NCBI RefSeq assembly: GCF_947241705.1
Contig: NC_079270.1
Location: 124,001-188,000, forward strand
Source: Saccharomyces mikatae IFO 1815
Taxonomy: Eukaryota; Ascomycota; Saccharomycetes; Saccharomycetales; Saccharomycetaceae
DNA length: 64,000 bases
Reading direction: 5' to 3'
Shown: piece by piece, positions 19,438 through 28,680 of the stretch
How the letters are laid out: every line of letters starts with the position of its first letter
Numbering within the stretch: position 1 is the first letter of the stretch
Program-made: the position numbers and the translations under genes
The notes under the pieces: generated by a model
What the model was told of the DNA's origin: nothing
The model's database searches: none
Seen by the model: the letters and a program-made list of their open reading frames with translations, nothing else

Positions 19438-20376
19438 TCACTGTAGTCTCTGGATAGCCATAAAGTAATTGCCAATATTAGAACAATCGTGCTCGACCCA
19501 TCCTTGCAGTGGTAAGTACATGGTTCCCTTTAGGTCCAGTAAGCGGAATTGACCACTATAGTTTTCATTAAACCAGGCGATTATTTCTTTCGCGTTTATG
19601 TATTTGCCCAAGTGATGAGTTCCCTTTGGAACAACCTTCAAGACGTTCTCCCCCATGAAAATTGTAGTAAACCACGAAATAAAATCTCTGTTGATCGTAC
19701 TTAGAAAGAGTATTCCTTTGTCGGGATTCAACCTCGCCCAACAATGCCTCAAAATTTCACTGGGCACGTCAACATGCTCAAGCATTTCCATACAAGTAAT
19801 AATATCAAATTGTCCAGTAACGTCCTCTAGAGCCTTGCATTCGTAATTTACTTTCCCCTCTATTATGGGGTCTTTCTTAGCGTGCTCCTTTGCAACCATA
19901 ATACATTCACGAGTCAGATCGATTCCTTGGACATTCTTCACCCATTTCAATCTCGCAAGGGATTCACTTAGAATGCCTCCCCCGCATCCAACATCCAACA
20001 CCCTCATTTCTGGTCTTTCACCTAAACTAGTCTCCAAACTATCTTGAACTTCCCGCTGTATATTCTCGCTAACATACTCAGGTAAAAACTCCTTGTAATT
20101 GTATCCAGGAACAAATACATCGGGATCTTGAATTTTTACTTGACTCCTTAGCGTTCTTTGCACAAAATCCAATCTCGCCAGATTCATCTTGTGTAGAATT
20201 CTCTGAGATCCGTCTGTATCCCACCAAGTGGGAGCCAGCTCCTGGAAATGCTTCACTTCATCTTCTGATGCATCTGTGCTCTTACACCTCGTTTGCATCC
20301 GTACTGCAAACCTTGAAAAAACACCCAATTGGCTCAACACATTAGTAGGCTTTAATAATTTGAAACTCAATGACAT
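19438..20376 (-). CDS. COQ3: Coenzyme Q O-methyltransferase Coq3
   Basis: SAM-dependent O-methyltransferase performing both O-methylations of ubiquinone biosynthesis, on the matrix side of the mitochondrial inner membrane in the CoQ synthome. It has 312 residues, as in S. cerevisiae. The first about 33 residues are basic and hydroxylated, with no acidic residue (RFAVRMQTRCKS), fitting a mitochondrial presequence. The SAM motif I is LDVGCGGG (127-134). Further UbiG-family blocks include CMEMLEHVDVP and FLSTINR. It starts at the first ATG. HMI1, its upstream neighbour on the same strand, is also mitochondrial. Confidence 0.97.
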   Translation of the reverse strand: MSLSFKLLKPTNVLSQLGVFSRFAVRMQTRCKSTDASEDEVKHFQELAPTWWDTDGSQRILHKMNLARLDFVQRTLRSQVKIQDPDVFVPGYNYKEFLPEYVSENIQREVQDSLETSLGERPEMRVLDVGCGGGILSESLARLKWVKNVQGIDLTRECIMVAKEHAKKDPIIEGKVNYECKALEDVTGQFDIITCMEMLEHVDVPSEILRHCWARLNPDKGILFLSTINRDFISWFTTIFMGENVLKVVPKGTHHLGKYINAKEIIAWFNENYSGQFRLLDLKGTMYLPLQGWVEHDCSNIGNYFMAIQRLQ

Positions 20377-20551
20377 TATGATTGTTAAAGCGCTGTGCTA
20401 CTCCTGGTTTTCCTTCGTTGGCTATCTATTATGCTAGCGTATTTTGTCATCCCTCTTTTCAAACAATGAAAAAAAGAAAACGCATGATTTCGAAGCCCTC
20501 AAATCATGAAAAGATGTTAGTATATTGTAAAAATGTCAGTAAAATGCTATT

Positions 20552-22675
20552 CTATATACGCTTAAGAATTCTCTTACAACAATTCATTGAAGAATATGCT
20601 CTATAAAATCCAAAATTTTTACGTAAATGATTATAGCGCTGTAAATTATAACCATACGCCATCTTAGCGCCAAAAGTTGATCGGTTTAAGTCCTTATTGT
20701 AGTAAGTCCAAAAGAAATCATTAGACATTATATGTTTCGAATACGATGATGGCTTACTAACTATTTTCTGGTGCTTCATGTTGCATATATACAACAAGTT
20801 TCTTGCCCTGGTCATCCCAACATAAAGAGCATTCGTATCCATCGGAAAATTGGACGTATTCCCATTTGTTAGAAACACTATGGGAAACTCCAAACCTTTT
20901 GCAGAATGAATCGTAGATAGTTTTATTGTCCCCGGGCCGGTCGTTTGTAATGCCTGATTGGCCTGGTGGAAGACCATCGTTTGATCAAAATATGTCTCTA
21001 AAAACCACTTAACAAATGATATACCTGGGGGTTTATTAGATTTCGAGACTTTCATTACTTGAGCCATTTCTTGCAAATGCGTTTTAAATTCAGATAATGA
21101 TTGCGAGTCGCCTATGGATTGTAAGTAGATGGGATTTAGATTTAAGCTACTTGCGATATTAGAAACTTTTTCCAAAAGCTCCATGGGATCATCCAATTGA
21201 TGTACTTGATCATTTTCGATCATTTCATATAAATTTGACGTGTAATTTTCAATTTTTTTCTTTATGGAAAGACCCAATGGCCATTCAAAATTGGGGACCA
21301 TGGTTAAGTACTTCCAAATAGATAAGTTTTTTAAACCACAAGCCTTATATAAGGCTTGTATTGAAGCATCTCCAACCCCCTTGATAGCACTCATTGTGAC
21401 TAAAATGCTGAAATCGCTTTGCCATTTAGCACCAGTATTAAACTCACGACTGTGCTTTTCGTCGGATGCTAGAGAGCACACTTTCATAATATCTAAGAGA
21501 AACTGAATTCGTAAATCGTCCATCCAATCGGGTTGACTTTTCAGTTTTTGATAAGGAATACCATATTTTCTTAAGACATTGGCTAAAGTTGTTAAATGTG
21601 AATTTGTTCTTGATAAAATTGCAATATCGGAAAATCTTACAGAAGAACAAATTAATTGGGTAATTTTATCAACTATAAATTCGGATTCTGCGGCTAAATT
21701 ATCGAATGACGCTAATTGAGGTAAAACACCACTAGGAAGCTTGCGAACTAGCTCTGACGGTGTTACGTCAGTATCATCGATTACTTGTTTCTCTATTAGC
21801 GGACGGTTTATGATATTTGATGCAAGAGAGATAATTTCAGGTGTAGATCTAAAGTTATCAAACAGTTTTAAAACAGTGGTAGAGTGTTTTGGATGTAAAT
21901 TGTCTAATTGGGACATGATGTGGCTGTTATTCCCCAAGAATTCGTATATGCTCTGATTTGTATCACCAAACATGATAAGTTGCTTACCTTTACAAATTAT
22001 GGTGATCAAAGGTGCTAAACTTGGATAGAGGTCTTGAAATTCATCGATAAGAACAACTTTGTATTTTTTTTGAAGATCCTGAGTGAAAGACGATGAAGTG
22101 TCTGACTGAGAATGATCAAGCTCTAAGTATTTTTTTGCACGAATAATCAAATCATCATTTGTCATCACTTTACAATTATCCATAAGTTTAACTAGTTTTG
22201 CAATAACAGGGTTATTTTTCCTTCCACCATTTAACTTGTAATCCTTAACAACTTTTTCTAGTTCTTTGTATGATCTGAAATGGTGGGGGGTTCTCTTGGA
22301 TGGCGGAAGCAACTTCATTAACCCTCTCCAACCTATTTCTTCTATAATGTTTATCATCCCTTCATTCTCTACAACAATTTTGTTTGCCAACCCGTGAACA
22401 GTGTAGCATCCAATCTGCTTAATATTATCCCTATCTGTATGCGAGTCTTCGAAGACAGACAACAAATTCTCTATTATATTATCGACTGCTTTGTTTGTTA
22501 GAGAAAATATCAATATTTCCTCTGGCTTGATATTCTCCACAGTGACTAAATGTAATACTTTGTATAGTAGCGTTAATGTTTTTCCTGAACCTGGGCCCGC
22601 AATAACTTTTAACGTAGATGCCGGTTCATATGGCCTGTTTACTACTTTCCATTGTGACGGTGTTAACTTATTCAT
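20552..22675 (-). CDS. HMI1: Mitochondrial DNA helicase Hmi1
   Basis: Superfamily 1 (UvrD/Rep/PcrA-like) 3'-5' helicase needed for mitochondrial DNA maintenance and partitioning. It has 707 residues (S. cerevisiae 706). Walker A is AGPGSGKT with Lys32; motif II is LIDEFQDLYP; further motifs are GDTNQSIYEFLG, STIHSAKGLEFP and YVGMTRARN. The N-terminus begins directly with the Q-motif region (LTPSQWKVV) and has no presequence. The last 40 residues are basic and lack acidic residues (NLQRYNHLRKNFGFYRAYSS). Hmi1 is known for an unusual C-terminal mitochondrial targeting signal, and this tail fits that. Confidence 0.97.
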   Translation of the reverse strand: MNKLTPSQWKVVNRPYEPASTLKVIAGPGSGKTLTLLYKVLHLVTVENIKPEEILIFSLTNKAVDNIIENLLSVFEDSHTDRDNIKQIGCYTVHGLANKIVVENEGMINIIEEIGWRGLMKLLPPSKRTPHHFRSYKELEKVVKDYKLNGGRKNNPVIAKLVKLMDNCKVMTNDDLIIRAKKYLELDHSQSDTSSSFTQDLQKKYKVVLIDEFQDLYPSLAPLITIICKGKQLIMFGDTNQSIYEFLGNNSHIMSQLDNLHPKHSTTVLKLFDNFRSTPEIISLASNIINRPLIEKQVIDDTDVTPSELVRKLPSGVLPQLASFDNLAAESEFIVDKITQLICSSVRFSDIAILSRTNSHLTTLANVLRKYGIPYQKLKSQPDWMDDLRIQFLLDIMKVCSLASDEKHSREFNTGAKWQSDFSILVTMSAIKGVGDASIQALYKACGLKNLSIWKYLTMVPNFEWPLGLSIKKKIENYTSNLYEMIENDQVHQLDDPMELLEKVSNIASSLNLNPIYLQSIGDSQSLSEFKTHLQEMAQVMKVSKSNKPPGISFVKWFLETYFDQTMVFHQANQALQTTGPGTIKLSTIHSAKGLEFPIVFLTNGNTSNFPMDTNALYVGMTRARNLLYICNMKHQKIVSKPSSYSKHIMSNDFFWTYYNKDLNRSTFGAKMAYGYNLQRYNHLRKNFGFYRAYSSMNCCKRILKRI

Positions 22676-22887
22676 TTTTGCCGGGTCAAAGATCTATATT
22701 CTTTGTTTATTTTATTTCGTTACATTTTATAACTATGTATTTCTCATTGTGAATTGTAAGTTTCAATCATCAACCCTAAAACTTCCATACAAAAAATAGA
22801 AAAAGATACATGAGAAAAGAAGAAACAAAGAGGGTGAAATTTAGACATTATGCTCCTATGAGAGTTGATTTATTACGGGATACTTAG

Positions 22888-23859
22888 TTAGGTTTTATTA
22901 TTTAATTTATGAATTTTCGCTAACATACTTGCCAATTGCAAGTATGTTCCAACACCCTCCAGAATTCTCATATGGGTCAGACCGATTTCTTTTATCATTT
23001 CTAGCCTAATTGATTCTTTGACTTGTGTCAAATTTTTGGTGACACGGAAGGATGTTGTCACGATATCAATTGAAGAATAACCTTTTTTCCAGAGGTCTGT
23101 TCTCAAAATTTGAATCGAATCGTCTAGGTTCGTGGCTAATAACATTTTCTTCACTATTAGAGGATGCGGAGAGTCAACAATCCTAAAGACATTATCTGCA
23201 TTCACTAGACCATGGCCCGCTACTGTACTTTGTAGATTGTTTATTGCTTGTCTCATGTCACCTTCTGCTGTAAAAATGATTGCTTCTAACCCATCATTTG
23301 TATATTTTACATCCTCCAGTTTTATGATCTCCAGAAGGCGCTTCAAAACATCCTCATCTGACAGTTTAGAATACCTTAGAATGGCACATCTACTTTGCAG
23401 TGGTTCAATAATTTTATTTGATTGGTTACAAGCAAATGCAAACCTCGTAGAATTTGAATACAGTTCCATGGTCCTTCTCAAGGCTTGCTGGGCGCCCGCA
23501 GTCATTGAGTCTGCCTCATCAAGAATAACTATTTTATGTTTCCCTTGAGGTAGATGTAATTTCTTTTGGGCAAAATGTTTTATTTGGTTTCTGACAACAT
23601 CAATACCTCTGTCATCTGAAGCGTTCAGTTCCAAAACACCATCAGCATAGGAATGTCCCAAAAGCTCGTGAGCAAGACAGTGGACTGAAGTGGTCTTACC
23701 TATACCTGGCATACCAGATATGATCATATGAGGCATGTTACCATCTTTAGCAATTTGCTGGAGCCTATCAATGGTCTCTTTATTACCTACTATATCTGAT
23801 AGAACTTGAGGACGGTACTTCTCAACCCATGGAAGTTGTAGAGATAGTATTTTGGACAT
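22888..23859 (-). CDS. RFC4: Replication factor C subunit 4
   Basis: Small AAA+ subunit of the clamp loader RFC, which opens and loads PCNA at primer-template junctions; it is also part of the alternative Rad24, Ctf18 and Elg1 loaders. It has 323 residues. Walker A is [10 protein letters not shown] (Lys55), Walker B is LDEAD (113-117), and the SRC arginine-finger motif at 156-158 acts on the neighbouring subunit. RFC box II ([16 protein letters not shown]) is at the N-terminus. It is divergent from TRM10; an MCB element 132 bp upstream fits G1/S expression. Confidence 0.98.
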   Translation of the reverse strand: MSKILSLQLPWVEKYRPQVLSDIVGNKETIDRLQQIAKDGNMPHMIISGMPGIGKTTSVHCLAHELLGHSYADGVLELNASDDRGIDVVRNQIKHFAQKKLHLPQGKHKIVILDEADSMTAGAQQALRRTMELYSNSTRFAFACNQSNKIIEPLQSRCAILRYSKLSDEDVLKRLLEIIKLEDVKYTNDGLEAIIFTAEGDMRQAINNLQSTVAGHGLVNADNVFRIVDSPHPLIVKKMLLATNLDDSIQILRTDLWKKGYSSIDIVTTSFRVTKNLTQVKESIRLEMIKEIGLTHMRILEGVGTYLQLASMLAKIHKLNNKT

Positions 23860-23990
23860 TAGAAGATACTCAAATTGTCTTATGGATCAACACTTCAGTG
23901 CTGTAACGAATAGAGTAAGATGTAAAAGTGTTGTTATTACAATACTATAGTATATGGGTTAGCTTTCCACCTTTTTCTCAAGAAAAAAAA

Positions 23991-23996
23991 ACGCGT
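23991..23996. promoter_or_regulatory. MCB element (ACGCGT) in RFC4-TRM10 promoter
   Basis: A palindromic ACGCGT lies 132 bp upstream of RFC4 and 122 bp upstream of TRM10. MBF (Mbp1-Swi6) binds this motif to drive G1/S transcription of replication genes; RFC4 is the natural target. Confidence 0.75.
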
Positions 23997-24084
23997 TCAG
24001 TTTAACAGTGGATGTGGTAATGAAAAATTTTCGTTGTCTTCAAGAAGAGATGATGTATAGCGTAGCTTAATGTTCGCAAGATAA

Positions 24085-24999
<915 letters not shown>

Positions 25000-25000
25000 A

Positions 25001-25010
25001 TAGCCGCCCA
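25001..25010 (+). promoter_or_regulatory. URS1-like site just after TRM10
   Basis: TAGCCGCCCA, the same sequence as the NDJ1 site, begins two bases after the TRM10 stop codon and 517 bp before YPQ1. It matches the Ume6 core GCCGCC. Its target gene is unclear. Confidence 0.5.
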
Positions 25011-25162
25011 TGTAGTATTAGTAATTTTAATAGTGATAAATGTGTGGTTTTCCGTAGATAGAGTAGCCGTACTTAAAAGTCACAGAGATGAGTTTTATCT
25101 GCGCTACTGGTACCATTTCTTCAAAACTGTTGATTTTCCTGCTCGTCAAAACTCTTGAGGAT

Positions 25163-25172
25163 TAGCCGCCGA
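25163..25172 (+). promoter_or_regulatory. Perfect URS1 (Ume6) site between TRM10 and YPQ1
   Basis: TAGCCGCCGA is an exact match to the URS1 consensus, about 355 bp upstream of YPQ1 and 163 bp after TRM10. Neither neighbour is a classic early meiotic gene, so the controlled transcript is unknown. Confidence 0.6.
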
Positions 25173-25517
25173 AACTAATTCTGGTTGCACGTCTATATTT
25201 CTTTTCGGAAAAGATGCCGCTGACACATGTGACTGAGAGGATCATATTTAATGCATAGGCCCATAAGAACAGGCATACACCCACGTTTTTCCTTGCTTCA
25301 CCTACTTTGATGTGTGCGTTGTCTTCAAGTTCTTTATAATCTTTGTTTTTTCGCTCTTGAAATGACTCTTTCTTTCTTGGGTACCCGGACTGCAATTTTT
25401 TTACTCAAGCTCTTTTTAATCACTACGTAATTTCATCAATGTTACGATGGTAACCCATTATTAATAAAGAATCTTCATAAAAAATAAGAACCACTATACT
25501 GCGCAACACCATCAATT

Positions 25518-26444
25518 ATGCAACTTGTGCCGCTGGAATTGAATAGAAGTACTTTGAGTGGGATATCCGGGTCCATCTCAATATCATGCTGGATCATTGT
25601 GTTTGTCCCTCAAATTTATGAAAACTTTTACAGAAAGTCGTCCGATGGGTTGTCTCTACTATTCGTCATACTTTGGCTGGCTGGTGACGTCTTTAATCTT
25701 ATGGGTGCTGTTATGCAACATCTTTTGTCTACTATGATTATTCTTGCTGCGTACTATACCGTGGCGGATATCATTCTACTCGGTCAATGTTTTTGGTATG
25801 ACAACGAGGAAAAGCCACCAGTGGACCCAATCCATCTCTCTCCAGCAAATCCAATAAATGAAAACGTTCTTCACGATGTTTTTAACGAACAACAGCCGCT
25901 TTTGAATTCTCAAGGTGAACCAAACCGTATCGATGAGGAAATGGCTACTCCTTCATCTGTCGGAGAAGTTGGTGATGACAACCTGCGTGAAGTTAATTCA
26001 AGAAATTTGTTAAAGGACGTAAGCATTGTTGCAGGCGTAATTTTTGTAGGTATTACGTCGTGGTATGTAACCTATTGCTTAAATTACTCACAACCTCCTC
26101 CAGTGGAGGATCCATCATTGCCCGTTCCTGAACTTCAAATCAACTGGATGGCGCAAATGTTTGGTTACTTAAGTGCTCTTTTGTACCTAGGTTCAAGAAT
26201 CCCTCAAATACTACTGAACTATAAAAGAAAGTCTTGTGAAGGTATTAGCTTCCTGTTCTTTTTGTTTGCCTGCCTGGGTAATACCACATTTATCTTCTCT
26301 GTTGTTATCATTTCTTTAGATTGGAAGTATTTAATTTTGAACGCTTCCTGGTTGATTGGGAGTTTAGGTACTTTATTCATGGATTTTGCCATATTTTTCC
26401 AGTTTTTCATTTATAAAAAGAATAAGAAATTTATAGTCAATTAA
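25518..26444 (+). CDS. YPQ1: Vacuolar basic amino-acid transporter Ypq1 (PQ-loop)
   Basis: Vacuolar-membrane PQ-loop transporter for lysine/arginine, related to mammalian PQLC2. It has 308 residues, as in S. cerevisiae. Two PQ-loop repeats are visible: the first contains FVPQIYENFYRKSSDGLS (about 29-46), the second SRIPQILLNYKRKSCEGIS (about 227-245). Each PQ dipeptide sits in a helix, and seven membrane segments are predictable. A long acidic, polar loop (about 95-170) lies between the halves. It is on the same strand as TRM10 and SPO21. Confidence 0.95.
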   Translation: MQLVPLELNRSTLSGISGSISISCWIIVFVPQIYENFYRKSSDGLSLLFVILWLAGDVFNLMGAVMQHLLSTMIILAAYYTVADIILLGQCFWYDNEEKPPVDPIHLSPANPINENVLHDVFNEQQPLLNSQGEPNRIDEEMATPSSVGEVGDDNLREVNSRNLLKDVSIVAGVIFVGITSWYVTYCLNYSQPPPVEDPSLPVPELQINWMAQMFGYLSALLYLGSRIPQILLNYKRKSCEGISFLFFLFACLGNTTFIFSVVIISLDWKYLILNASWLIGSLGTLFMDFAIFFQFFIYKKNKKFIVN

Positions 26445-26527
26445 CGTATTCTATATAATATTTATTCAACATAATTTTGACCTCACAATTATTTATTTTT
26501 TTTCCTGTCGTCTAAACTTTTTCTTGC

Positions 26528-26537
26528 GTCACAAAAA
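26528..26537 (+). promoter_or_regulatory. Middle sporulation element (Ndt80 site) of SPO21
   Basis: GTCACAAAAA fits the MSE consensus DNCRCAAAWD exactly and lies about 100 bp upstream of the SPO21 ATG. Ndt80 binds MSEs to induce middle meiotic genes, the class to which SPO21 belongs. Confidence 0.75.
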
Positions 26538-26635
26538 GAAAATTTATTAAAATTATAAAATTTCAATTAAGAAATGAAAAAGACGAGATTACTAAGACAA
26601 ATTACAAGATTCGTTAGGATTTCTTTACTACTAGT

Positions 26636-28474
26636 ATGAGTAATATTTTAAAGGGACCAAATATGGAAGGGACTTCAACGATGACGGTTACCTCGCATAG
26701 CTCAGAAGACTCCAGTTGTATTTCAAATCAGGAACAGTATGCTGATATTAATAATGAAAGTAATATAAGTGGTACAGAAAATTGTAAAACTTCGAAGAGA
26801 AAGTGGATGAAAGATTTTTTTAAACTTTCCAAATCCCCAGCTGCCAAAAGCAACCAGAGTTTAAGTTCCATGAAAAGCAACCAGAGCTTGATTTCAATGA
26901 AAAGTAGTGACGATGGCAATAATTTTACGAATGATTGTTCTTTTACTTGTGGTGACCGTTTTCTCTCTGGCGGCTTGAGTCGTTCTAGTAGCATGAAAGA
27001 ATTGAAAGCAGGTCCAATTGGAAGCCAAAGATTAAAAAAAAATGTTCCATCCTTGGCTCCTTCTTCCATACCACCCCAGACAACTTTTTCCTCTTCGTGT
27101 TCTTCTTCTTCTTCTTCTTCTGATGGCTCTACAAAGCGAACTGAAAATAATATTGGATTGCAAAAGAGTAATCGCCTCATGCTTGACAAGGAAATTCCCC
27201 CAAGTAGAGGAAGCTCAAATATAAATTCCGAATCCATCATGAATCAATACAATATTGATACTCAAGCCACCGCTATAATGAGCGACACACAAAAGCAGTA
27301 TGAATCACAGCAGATGTCATCGGCCTTTGTAAATGAGGCCTTACATTTTGATCCAAATGGAAAAGTTACAAACATAATAAAATCAATATTCAAAGAAATT
27401 GGCTACAAGTGTGACGATTTTAGTGAAATTCCGGTTGTGCAATTAATGCAGGAAATGTATCAACTAGTTAAGAAGAATTCTAATGCAAGAAGAACAAAGT
27501 TAACAGCTTATGCTTCCAAACTCAAAGAAAAAGAGACGCAAGTAAAAAGCCAGAACGAGAAACTACTCAGATTAGAAACGACGAACAAAGCCTACAAAAC
27601 TAAATACAAGGAAATATCTCTAGAAAATAAGAAAATAAAGGAGGCGTTCAAGGAACTAGATAATGAATCATACGATTATGATGAAGAATTATTAAAGAAA
27701 TACAAATATACTAAGGAAACATTAGAGAGAGTCAATAGAGAGCAGCAACTAATCGTTGATCAAAATGAGTTCTTGAAGAAAAGTGTTAATGAACTTCAAA
27801 ACGAAGTAAATGGTACCAACTTCAAATTTTCCTTATTCAAAGAGAAATATTCCAAGTTAGCTGATAGCATCACTGAATTGAACACATCGACAAAAAAAAG
27901 AGAGGCTTTGGGGGAAAACTTAACCTTTGAATGCAATGAATTGAAAGAAATATGCTTAAAGTATAAAAGAAATATCGAAAACATATCAAATACCAATAAG
28001 AATTTGCAAAATTCATTCAAAAATGAAAGGAAAAAAGTTCTAGACTTGAGGAATGAGAGAAATTTGTTAAAGAAGGAAATATTGCTTATTGAATGTCACG
28101 GTTCATACTCCTTACTCCTTGTATCTAATATATTAACATGTTATCGGTTTTTACTGCCAAGTGAAACTATTATTGAAACTGAAGCTTTGATAAAGGAATT
28201 ACTTAACATGAATAATTCCCTCGCAAATTATCTCTCTTCCTCTGATGAATCCCCTGCGGAGTTTTCAAAAAGGTTAGAATCCAAATGTATAGAGTTTGAA
28301 GAAAAGTTACTATATTTTTATCAAGAAGTTGTGACAAAGAAAATCGTTGATATCATTTACAAATGTTTCATCAACTACTACAAGAAGAGTAGGCAAACAG
28401 AGCCAAAACCCACTCAAAACGCCACTACGCCATACAAGCAAAGCCAAAGACAAGTTCCGCATTCCAACAAGTAA
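26636..28474 (+). CDS. SPO21: Meiotic spindle-pole outer plaque protein Spo21 (Mpc70)
   Basis: Meiosis-specific component of the spindle pole body outer plaque. It replaces the mitotic plaque at meiosis II and nucleates the prospore membrane. It has 612 residues (S. cerevisiae 609). The N-terminal half is Ser-rich and low-complexity, with a tandem SNQS-L-SMK repeat near residues 75-90 and a poly-Ser run. From about residue 265 to 500 it is a long, Lys/Glu-rich coiled coil. The C-terminus is basic and polar. A middle sporulation element lies upstream. The identification rests on gene order, length and architecture. Confidence 0.94.
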   Translation: MSNILKGPNMEGTSTMTVTSHSSEDSSCISNQEQYADINNESNISGTENCKTSKRKWMKDFFKLSKSPAAKSNQSLSSMKSNQSLISMKSSDDGNNFTNDCSFTCGDRFLSGGLSRSSSMKELKAGPIGSQRLKKNVPSLAPSSIPPQTTFSSSCSSSSSSSDGSTKRTENNIGLQKSNRLMLDKEIPPSRGSSNINSESIMNQYNIDTQATAIMSDTQKQYESQQMSSAFVNEALHFDPNGKVTNIIKSIFKEIGYKCDDFSEIPVVQLMQEMYQLVKKNSNARRTKLTAYASKLKEKETQVKSQNEKLLRLETTNKAYKTKYKEISLENKKIKEAFKELDNESYDYDEELLKKYKYTKETLERVNREQQLIVDQNEFLKKSVNELQNEVNGTNFKFSLFKEKYSKLADSITELNTSTKKREALGENLTFECNELKEICLKYKRNIENISNTNKNLQNSFKNERKKVLDLRNERNLLKKEILLIECHGSYSLLLVSNILTCYRFLLPSETIIETEALIKELLNMNNSLANYLSSSDESPAEFSKRLESKCIEFEEKLLYFYQEVVTKKIVDIIYKCFINYYKKSRQTEPKPTQNATTPYKQSQRQVPHSNK

Positions 28475-28537
28475 ATAGTCAGCTACTAATTCTTTTATAA
28501 TTCTTAATATTCTATAAACACATATGAAAAATTAAAA

Positions 28538-28545
28538 ACGCGAAA
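28538..28545 (+). promoter_or_regulatory. MCB/SCB-like site upstream of MSH2
   Basis: ACGCGAAA combines an MCB core (ACGCG) with an SCB match (CRCGAAA), 136 bp upstream of the MSH2 ATG. MSH2 is expressed at G1/S in yeast, so control by MBF or SBF is plausible. Confidence 0.5.
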
Positions 28546-28597
28546 ACTTCTTTTTTTTTTAGGCGTTTTACGAAAAGTAGAAATAAGAAAGGTTCCC

Positions 28598-28651
28598 ATG
28601 TATGATTTTTCTGTTCAAGTACCAATTGTAAAAGTTCTGTATATCTGTTGA
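28598..28651 (+). other. Overlapping short upstream ORFs before MSH2
   Basis: An ATG at 28598 opens a 17-codon ORF ending at 28651. A second ATG at 28602, in another frame, opens a 9-codon ORF ending at 28631. Both end within 50 bp of the MSH2 ATG. They matter only if the mRNA begins upstream of 28598, which cannot be seen here. Confidence 0.4.
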
Positions 28652-28680
28652 TCCAACGAACCAAACTTCAGATAGCAAGT

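Larger units (their letters stand above)
25000..25517. other. TRM10-YPQ1 intergenic region
   Basis: This 518-bp gap holds two URS1-type sites (listed separately) and no supported gene. The 77-codon minus-strand frame at 25162-25395 begins with TTG; its only internal Met leaves 27 residues. Confidence 0.6.

Noticed and set aside
25162-25395. 77-codon minus-strand frame with a membrane-like segment between TRM10 and YPQ1
   Set aside because: It begins with TTG. The only internal Met leaves 27 residues, so a yeast protein gene is not supported.
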